Positions 58,451 through 64,000 of a DNA stretch of 64,000 nt are shown piece after piece; the first letter of the stretch is position 1; each line of letters starts with the position of its first letter. The stretch covers positions 1 through 64,000 of the forward strand of contig JAFZLF010000040.1 of the NCBI GenBank assembly GCA_017551625.1, given 5' to 3'. The notes beneath the pieces are model-generated. The model did not search any database. It saw only the letters and a list, made by a program, of their open reading frames with translations, and had not been told where the DNA came from. This stretch comes from Clostridiales bacterium (GTDB lineage: Bacteria; Bacillota; Clostridia; Saccharofermentanales; Saccharofermentanaceae). The position numbers and the translations under genes were made by a program.

Positions 58451-58582
58451 ATGAGAGATTTTTTCAGGATAGGTGCCGGCATTCTTTCTGTTTTCTGAAT
58501 AGCCATGCTTTCCGCAAGAATTCTTTACAAACCCTGTGCTCTGTGCAAGAATACAAGCAGGTTGTACAGAGAGGTAGAGAAT

Positions 58583-60649
58583 ATGCGTGTTGGTAAAAAT
58601 TTGGCGATGCGATCCGTGGCATTGATCCTGTCGACGGTCATTGCCGTTCCTATGATCCCGCTGATGAGAGGAAAGAAGTCTGTATATGCAGGTGACATTG
58701 TAAAAACAATGAGTAATACCCGGTATGGGACGCAGATAGCTGCTCCTTTGAATCCTAAAACTAAAGATTCAGAGTGGAGAGGCAATTATGTGTGGTTCGG
58801 CTATCTGGGCAAATATCTCAAATTCCGAGTACTTGATCCCAAAACAACGAAGTACGGAGGAGAAACGGTCTTTCTGCAAAGTGACGAAGGGCTCTATTCT
58901 TCGATAATGGCGAATAGGCAAACTCAATGGTCAAACAGCGATCTTCGAAAAGATCTGAATGCAGACTTTCTTGAGAATACTTTTACCGATGCTGAAAAAG
59001 ATGCGATTGCGATGAGTAAATTCAACGGTGGAGAGGAATACTCTTACGACACCTTTGAATACGAGGCATTTGACGAGACGGTCGCTGTAGATGATAAAAT
59101 ATTCCTTCTGGATGCGGACGAAGTCATGAATCCGAAATATGGATATTATCACGATCACGGATGGGAAACGCAAACAGACTGGAGACACTGTACAGGAACC
59201 CACAAAGTCCTCAACCATGTGATGAAGAACAGATCAGGAAACAAATGCCGTTATTGGCTTCGCTCGTATAGTAAATGGCATGAGCAGCAGATGGGCTACA
59301 TTAATATCAACGGAATGATGGATATCGAGCAGCAAAACTGTAATTACGGAGTAGTGCCGGCATTAAATCTTTCCCGCAAAAATATTCTTCTGACGACGGA
59401 ATTAAAACCCGCCGATGCAGATGGTGCAGGTGCAGAATACAAGCTCACGATTCTTTCCAAAAGGCTTAAAGTTGAGATCCCGAATACGCAGCCGGTAACG
59501 TTTGCCGGAAAAACGGTCTGTGTACCCTACGCCCTCTCCGGATCGGAGTCAGGTCTGGTCAGCCAGCTCAGTGTAATGATCCTTGATCGTCCATATTCAC
59601 AGGGAAATACAAACGGAGCGAAGATGCTCTCTTATATGAAAATGGACGGAGTGGATGGCTATAACGGAACGGGCGTGTTCACGCTTCCTTCTGAACTGGA
59701 TATCCTTGACTGGGGAAAAAAGTATTTCGTTTATATTTTTGCGGAGTCTTTCTACACCACGCATGCATCGGATGCTGCATCTATGCCTGTAGAGATCTGT
59801 ATAGATTCGGTGCGCTTTGACTTCACTACCGATGGAGAGGTCGAGTGTGACAGCATTCATGAAGAGGCACTTGAAGCTTTGGTACAAAAAGGCCTGATCA
59901 CCCGAAAGATATCAGGAGGTTCCTTGTACTGGTATGACGTTGACGGAGATGGAAAATTCGACTTCCATGCGGAAGATGGACTGGGGCTTTATTTGCCCGT
60001 AACACACGCCAGCATTAAAGGCACATACATATTTACGGATGAACAGCTAACAGGTACCGGATTTTCGTCGATCGTATTCATATTCACTGTGGAAAAGCCA
60101 TCAACGGTCACGGGTCTGAAAGCTGTTTCCGCGGGCAAGAATAAGGTGAAACTTACCTGGAATCCGTCGGAAGGCGCAGAAGGGTATCTCATCTATGCCC
60201 AGAAGAATAACAAATACGCATATGTGGGAATGACGACGAGAGGAACGACCTTCACCGATACAAAAGCATTGGATACGGATTACAATTATTACTGGGTATT
60301 CGGATACAACAAAGACTACTACGGAAATATGATCCCCGGAGGTTGTGAGAAGTATGTGTTTGCCAAGGGTGTATGTATGGCGGTGACCGGATTAAAGGCG
60401 GCTTCTGTATCGGGCGGGGTTAAGCTCACCTGGAATGCATCGACCGACGCCGAAGGTTACCTCGTCTATGGTATCCATCCGGGCGGATCTTACGGCTATA
60501 TCGGAATGACGACGATGGGAACGACATTTACAGATAAGAAGGCCAGTAAGACCGACTGGAACTTCTACTGGGTGTATCCTTACCACAAAAACGGAAGCAC
60601 GATGGTCGTCGGTGGAACGCCGAAATACGTGTACGGGAAAGCAAGATAA
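58583..60649 (+). CDS. Secreted protein with DUF6273 and two fibronectin type III domains
   Basis: A 688-residue secreted protein. The signal peptide (1-~37) ends near KKSVYAGD. Residues ~55-280 match the DUF6273 pattern (NYVWFGYLGKYLKFRVLD, TVFLQSDEGLYSS, NSDLRKDLNADFLENTFTDA, IFLLDADEVMNPKYGY, RYWLRSY). A middle beta-rich region (290-510) follows. Two FN3 domains at about 530-612 and 614-688 each begin VTGLKA and contain VKLTWN...AEGYL(I/V)Y, then TTFTD. There is no sortase signal or clear cell-wall binding repeat, so it is released or held non-covalently. ATG 58583 follows GAGAGGTAGAGA. Confidence 0.8.
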   Translation: MRVGKNLAMRSVALILSTVIAVPMIPLMRGKKSVYAGDIVKTMSNTRYGTQIAAPLNPKTKDSEWRGNYVWFGYLGKYLKFRVLDPKTTKYGGETVFLQSDEGLYSSIMANRQTQWSNSDLRKDLNADFLENTFTDAEKDAIAMSKFNGGEEYSYDTFEYEAFDETVAVDDKIFLLDADEVMNPKYGYYHDHGWETQTDWRHCTGTHKVLNHVMKNRSGNKCRYWLRSYSKWHEQQMGYININGMMDIEQQNCNYGVVPALNLSRKNILLTTELKPADADGAGAEYKLTILSKRLKVEIPNTQPVTFAGKTVCVPYALSGSESGLVSQLSVMILDRPYSQGNTNGAKMLSYMKMDGVDGYNGTGVFTLPSELDILDWGKKYFVYIFAESFYTTHASDAASMPVEICIDSVRFDFTTDGEVECDSIHEEALEALVQKGLITRKISGGSLYWYDVDGDGKFDFHAEDGLGLYLPVTHASIKGTYIFTDEQLTGTGFSSIVFIFTVEKPSTVTGLKAVSAGKNKVKLTWNPSEGAEGYLIYAQKNNKYAYVGMTTRGTTFTDTKALDTDYNYYWVFGYNKDYYGNMIPGGCEKYVFAKGVCMAVTGLKAASVSGGVKLTWNASTDAEGYLVYGIHPGGSYGYIGMTTMGTTFTDKKASKTDWNFYWVYPYHKNGSTMVVGGTPKYVYGKAR

Positions 60650-60669
60650 GTTTATCAACTGCTGAATAG

Positions 60670-60709
60670 AAAAAAGGAATGTTTCGAAACATCGAAACAT
60701 TCCTTTTTT
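60670..60709. terminator. Bidirectional terminator between the FN3 gene and tRNA-Ala
   Basis: A perfect 17-bp inverted repeat (60670-60686 with 60693-60709), six-base loop, with A6/T6 ends so that it can terminate from both sides. Confidence 0.95.
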
Positions 60710-60784
60710 GGTGGAGCATAGGGGACTTGAACCCCTGACCCCCACACTGCCAGTGTGATGCGCTCCCAACTGCGCTAATGCCCC
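60709..60784 (-). tRNA. tRNA-Ala (anticodon GGC)
   Basis: On the minus strand the cloverleaf is complete. The 7-bp acceptor stem includes the G3-U70 pair that identifies alanine tRNAs. The D stem is GCGC/GCGC, the anticodon loop reads CTGGCAG, the T stem AGGGG/CCCCT has loop TTCAAGT, and the discriminator base is A. The CCA end is encoded. The promoter is at 60811-60839 and the shared terminator at 60670-60709. Confidence 0.97.
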
Positions 60785-60810
60785 AGGTCGGTCTTTTTCA
60801 GACAAGAGAG

Positions 60811-60839
60811 ATTTTATTATGAAATAGGGCGGTTGTCAA
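60811..60839 (-). promoter_or_regulatory. Promoter of tRNA-Ala
   Basis: On the minus strand: TTGACA (plus 60834-60839), a 17-base spacer, TAAAAT (plus 60811-60816). Confidence 0.9.
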
Positions 60840-60931
60840 TGTGTGGGAAAAATCAGTGAACAGTCACTTTTATTGAAAGAGGTATTATATTGTTGTAAAC
60901 TTACTCGTAGAAGGTTTTTTCGGAGGATAAG

Positions 60932-62389
60932 ATGAAGGTAGGAAAACTCTTGGCAATGATTCTTACGGTATCCATGATGGTGCCGGTCTGCGCCTGCAAA
61001 CCGAAAGACGAGAGTGAGTCTGAGTCCTCTTCCAAAGAAACTGTCAAAGTAACGACCAAAGAGAGCACGGCAACAGTCTCGACATCTGCTTCTACGGAGA
61101 CAGAGCCGACGACGGAACCGACTACACCTTCAGAAGTGAAGGATGAGTCCGGGGAGCCGCTGGTCGTATATGGTTATGTAAAGGACTTTAAAAAGTCTAT
61201 CAGTTCGTATTTTCCCGATACACAGATCGATTATGTATTCATCGAGCCGAAAGACTACTTTGCAGCACTTAGCGAGGCACTGGAAAACGGCGAGAAGAAG
61301 CCGGATGTCTTCATGATGGACAAGGATCATCTACAGGACTTTGCCAACGGAAATAAAACGCTCGGGATCGAAGAAGTCGGTATCGGACAAGACGAGCTTT
61401 CCGACCAGTTTGAATATACCTATAAAGCGGCGATCGGCGCCGGAGATGCCATCAAGGCGCTCTCATACGATCTTGCCCCTTCTGCCGTGATCTATAACCG
61501 CGCTCTGGCCAAGACTCATCTGGGCTCCGCGGAGCCATCCGATGTTTCATCGAAGGTAGCTGACTGGGACAGCATGCTGGAACTTGCCCGTTCTGTAAAC
61601 CTGAATACCGAAGGTACCGTCAAGCTTTTGGCGGACAGACAACAGATCCATAGCATCTTCTGGGCGGCGCATACTTCCTCCTGGGTCAAGGATAAGAAGA
61701 TCGCTGTGGGAAGCGATTTTGATAAGTATTTCCTCATTCAGGAGTCTCTCCATGCCGAGTCTTTAACAGGTGAAAAGACCGTCGGAAGTGAAGAGTGGAC
61801 CCAGTATATCAACGCGGGGCAGGCCGTTCTTTTCTTCGGATCACTTAAGACTGCAGCCGATGTGATCGGATATGTTCCGGGGCATAAGGAAGATGTGAAG
61901 AAAGAGACCCAGGCGACAGAGACTTCAGCCGATGGAACTTCCGAGACGACCGAAGAAATCCCGGAGACGGGCTGGTCGATCGTTCCGGCACCGACCGCGA
62001 CATATGACGGCGGCACCTGGCTTATGGTCGCCTATACCTGTGATAAGAAAGCAACAGCGGGGCAGTTCCTCCGTACGCTGACCATGGATAAGACCGTGAT
62101 GACGGATCTGGCCGTGAAAGGCTATTTCGTCAACAGCCGTTCCATCATGGCACAGTGCGCGGCAGATCCGAACTTTGCCTGTGATTTCCTGGGCGGGCAA
62201 AACCCGTTTGCGATCCTTGTTCCAGAAGCAGAGAAGATCCAGATCTCAGACGACCCCATCGTGAAGCGTTGTGCGGAAAATGAGATCAGGAAGCTCCTTG
62301 AGGCATTTCTTTCCGGAGATATCGAGACGTTTGCCGAGGTCAAAGAACAGTTCATCGTGGGGATGGAAGAGCTTCTGGGACTCGCCTGA
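60932..62389 (+). CDS. Extracellular solute-binding lipoprotein
   Basis: A 485-residue family 1-type binding lipoprotein; lipobox VPVCAC (Cys22). A Ser/Thr/Glu-rich linker (about 25-75) connects to the binding domain (LVVYGYVKDF, KKPDVFMMDKDHL, SYDLAPSAVIYNRALAKT, WDSMLELARSVN, INAGQAVLFFGSL, MVAYTCDKKATAGQFLRTL, C-terminal ACDFLGGQNPF). A second low-complexity Thr/Glu stretch is inserted at about 330-350. The ligand is likely a carbohydrate, in keeping with the phosphorylase gene that follows. No permease genes are adjacent. Ribosome binding site CGGAGGA. Confidence 0.85.
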   Translation: MKVGKLLAMILTVSMMVPVCACKPKDESESESSSKETVKVTTKESTATVSTSASTETEPTTEPTTPSEVKDESGEPLVVYGYVKDFKKSISSYFPDTQIDYVFIEPKDYFAALSEALENGEKKPDVFMMDKDHLQDFANGNKTLGIEEVGIGQDELSDQFEYTYKAAIGAGDAIKALSYDLAPSAVIYNRALAKTHLGSAEPSDVSSKVADWDSMLELARSVNLNTEGTVKLLADRQQIHSIFWAAHTSSWVKDKKIAVGSDFDKYFLIQESLHAESLTGEKTVGSEEWTQYINAGQAVLFFGSLKTAADVIGYVPGHKEDVKKETQATETSADGTSETTEEIPETGWSIVPAPTATYDGGTWLMVAYTCDKKATAGQFLRTLTMDKTVMTDLAVKGYFVNSRSIMAQCAADPNFACDFLGGQNPFAILVPEAEKIQISDDPIVKRCAENEIRKLLEAFLSGDIETFAEVKEQFIVGMEELLGLA

Positions 62390-62419
62390 CGGGAAATCTC
62401 TTATTATTTTGCGAAAATC

Positions 62420-62505
62420 CGAAACCGTTTTCGAGTTTGAAATCTTTTGCCTTTGGGCGTTCCGACCCCGAAATACTCGCGTTTTTCATGGGGCGAAACG
62501 TTCCG
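62420..62505 (+). promoter_or_regulatory. Two LacI-type near-palindromes before the GH94 gene
   Basis: CGAAACCGTTTTCG (62420-62433) and CGAAACGTTCCG (62494-62505) are near-palindromes with central CG, as in operators of LacI-family sugar regulators. A TATGAT lies shortly after (62523-62528), so they could control the phosphorylase gene. Confidence 0.45.
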
Positions 62506-62571
62506 ATTTGCCTAAATCTATAGTATGATATAACTACTTGAAATCTACTTTATTCAGGAGGCAAATGGCAA

Positions 62572-64000
62572 ATGCAATTCGGACATTTCGATGATTCCAC
62601 GCGTGAGTATGTGATCGAGACCCCCAAGACCCCATATCCGTGGATCAATTATCTCGGCTCAGAAGCTTTTTTCGGTCTGATCTCCAATACCGCCGGCGGA
62701 TACAATTTCTATAAGGATGCTCGTTTAAGAAGAATTACGAGATATCGTTACAACAACGTACCGATCGACATGGGCGGCCGTTATTTCTACATCAACGACA
62801 ATGGCACAGTCTGGAACCCGGGCTGGTCTCCGGTCAAGACGGAACTCGATTTCTACGAGTGCCGTCATGGTATGGGATATACCATCATCACGGGAAAGAA
62901 GAACGACCTGAAGGCGAAGGTCACTTTCTTCGTACCGAACGGTTACGACGGAGAAGTCCAGGAGGTAGTCCTCACCAATGAGGGTTCTTCTGCAAAGACA
63001 TTCAAGTTCTTCTCTTTTGCAGAGTGGTGCCTCTGGGATGCGCAGGATGACTGCACGAACTTCCAGAGAAACTTCTCCACAGGCCGTGTGGAAGTTGACG
63101 GTTCCGTCATCTACCACAAGACAGAGTACAGAGACAGACGTAATCACTACGCTTTCTATTCCGTAAACGACAGCATCGACGGTTACGACACAGACCGCGA
63201 CGCTTTCATCGGACTTTATAACGGATTCAATAATCCGGAAGCCGTTCTTTCCGGAAAAGCAACGAACTCCTTTGCTGACGGCTGGTCCCCGATCGCTTCC
63301 CACTATAAGGAGATCACACTGGCACCGGGTGAGAGCAAGACGCTCATCTTCATCCTCGGTTATGTAGAGATGCCGGTAGATCAGAAGTTCGAAGCAGACG
63401 GCAAGACGATCAACAAGGTCAAGGCGAAGGCCATGATCGAGAAGTTTGATACACCGGAGAAGGTAGCAGAGGGGCTTTCGGATCTGAAGGCTTCCTGGGA
63501 CAAACTCCTCGGCATCCTGAACGTAAGCACACCGGAAGCCAAGGTGGACCGTATGGTCAACATCTGGAACCAGTACCAGTGCATGGTTACATTTAACCTT
63601 TCCCGTTCCGCTTCCTACTTCGAATCCGGAATCGGCCGCGGCATGGGCTTCCGTGATTCCAACCAGGATATCCTCGGTTTCGTACATCAGATCCCGGACC
63701 GTGCGAAAGAGCGTATCATCGATATCGCTTCCACACAGTTCCCGGACGGCGGATGCTATCACCAGTACCAGCCGCTTACCAAGAAGGGTAATGCGGACAT
63801 CGGCGGTGACTTCTCCGACGACCCGCTGTGGCTGATCCTTTCTGTTTCCGCTTACATCAAGGAGACAGGCGACTGGTCCATCCTCGACGAAATGGTTCCT
63901 TACGACAACGATATGAGCGTTGCCCAGACCATGCTCGAGCACCTGAAGGTATCCTTCTATCACATCGTAAATAACCTCGGTCCTCACGGTCTCCCGCTGG
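62572..64000 (+). CDS. GH94 cellobiose-type phosphorylase (3' truncated by window edge)
   Basis: The first ~476 residues of a GH94 inverting phosphorylase, which splits a beta-linked glucoside (cellobiose, cellodextrin or a relative) with phosphate to give glucose 1-phosphate. The N-terminal beta-sandwich ([41 protein letters not shown]) is followed by the linker helices and the start of the (alpha/alpha)6 barrel. There, [20 protein letters not shown] contains the catalytic Asp and [19 protein letters not shown] is also conserved. No signal peptide, so cytoplasmic. ATG 62572 is used, ten bases after AGGAGG; a nearer ATG at 62565 is in another frame and stops at once. Confidence 0.93.
   Translation, partial: MQFGHFDDSTREYVIETPKTPYPWINYLGSEAFFGLISNTAGGYNFYKDARLRRITRYRYNNVPIDMGGRYFYINDNGTVWNPGWSPVKTELDFYECRHGMGYTIITGKKNDLKAKVTFFVPNGYDGEVQEVVLTNEGSSAKTFKFFSFAEWCLWDAQDDCTNFQRNFSTGRVEVDGSVIYHKTEYRDRRNHYAFYSVNDSIDGYDTDRDAFIGLYNGFNNPEAVLSGKATNSFADGWSPIASHYKEITLAPGESKTLIFILGYVEMPVDQKFEADGKTINKVKAKAMIEKFDTPEKVAEGLSDLKASWDKLLGILNVSTPEAKVDRMVNIWNQYQCMVTFNLSRSASYFESGIGRGMGFRDSNQDILGFVHQIPDRAKERIIDIASTQFPDGGCYHQYQPLTKKGNADIGGDFSDDPLWLILSVSAYIKETGDWSILDEMVPYDNDMSVAQTMLEHLKVSFYHIVNNLGPHGLPL

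Noticed and set aside
62565..62594. ATG 62565 as the GH94 start
   Set aside because: It is closer to AGGAGG but in another frame and ends in TGA after nine codons; ATG 62572 gives the full protein.
1..64000. CRISPR arrays, insertion sequences, prophage or integrase attachment sites
   Set aside because: No spaced direct repeats, transposase, integrase or phage structural genes were seen anywhere in the window.

Overview
This window looks like a chromosomal stretch from an anaerobic, Gram-positive Clostridia-type bacterium of moderate GC content. The lineage call is an inference. It rests on strong AAGGAGG-type ribosome binding sites, sortase-anchored surface proteins, many lipoproteins, an NfnAB-type electron bifurcation pair, radical SAM chemistry, a LarA-family racemase, and plant-glycan enzymes (GH43, GH94). 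No prophage, insertion sequence, CRISPR array or rRNA is visible. The one RNA gene I can name is a tRNA-Ala(GGC).

Layout. 1-900: the end of tuf and a GNAT acetyltransferase. 1.2-11.9 kb: a pilus locus with a Spy0128/FctA-like pilin, a signal-peptidase-like protein that has lost both catalytic residues (as in streptococcal SipA), a class B sortase with a membrane-embedded C-terminal extension, and a 2,501-residue adhesin. Both surface proteins end in an unusual xPTGI sorting signal. 12-22 kb: housekeeping and metabolism (GH43, Nudix, PH-domain protein, orphan PotD, ProB, a flotillin-like protein, an asparaginase-family protein with altered active site, exonuclease III, a PrsA-like foldase). 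22.2-25.4 kb: a zinc uptake operon (znuA-znuC-znuB-zur) behind a perfect 17-bp palindrome that fits a Zur box. 25.4-30.1 kb: PAP2 phosphatase, Dus, a lipoprotein, and a HerA/DUF853 ATPase. 30.3-32.7 kb: a membrane protein, then a two-gene cassette of a small lipoprotein-like peptide and a radical SAM/SPASM maturase. This is the best candidate for an undescribed system. 32.8-39.4 kb: a cation/proton antiporter with LarA, a tandem cruciform repeat, a small export protein, and an operon of NfnA, NfnB and a 2-hydroxyacid dehydrogenase.

39.6-55.1 kb is transport-rich. It has an ABC exporter pair behind a five-codon leader ORF and two tandem ~800-residue lipoproteins that fuse a sensor-like N-terminal half to a sugar-binding half. 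Then comes one long, tightly packed run: two carbohydrate ABC permeases, a HlyD-type adaptor, a MacB-like periplasmic core without its FtsX helices, ApbE, a NusG-domain-II protein, a Gx transporter and an NAD(P)HX epimerase. The ApbE/NusG_II/Gx trio recalls part of the flavin-based extracellular electron transfer loci. 55-64 kb: purA with a 12-bp inverted-repeat leader, glmS, a secreted DUF6273-FN3 protein, tRNA-Ala, a solute-binding lipoprotein, and the start of a GH94 cellobiose-type phosphorylase preceded by two LacI-type near-palindromes.

Start codons were re-chosen in many genes from the position of the ribosome binding site. Several intergenic regions carry long perfect hairpins. Two of these share a conserved core, and one lies between the pilin and the accessory pilus genes. 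All family calls were made by reading motifs, not by database search.
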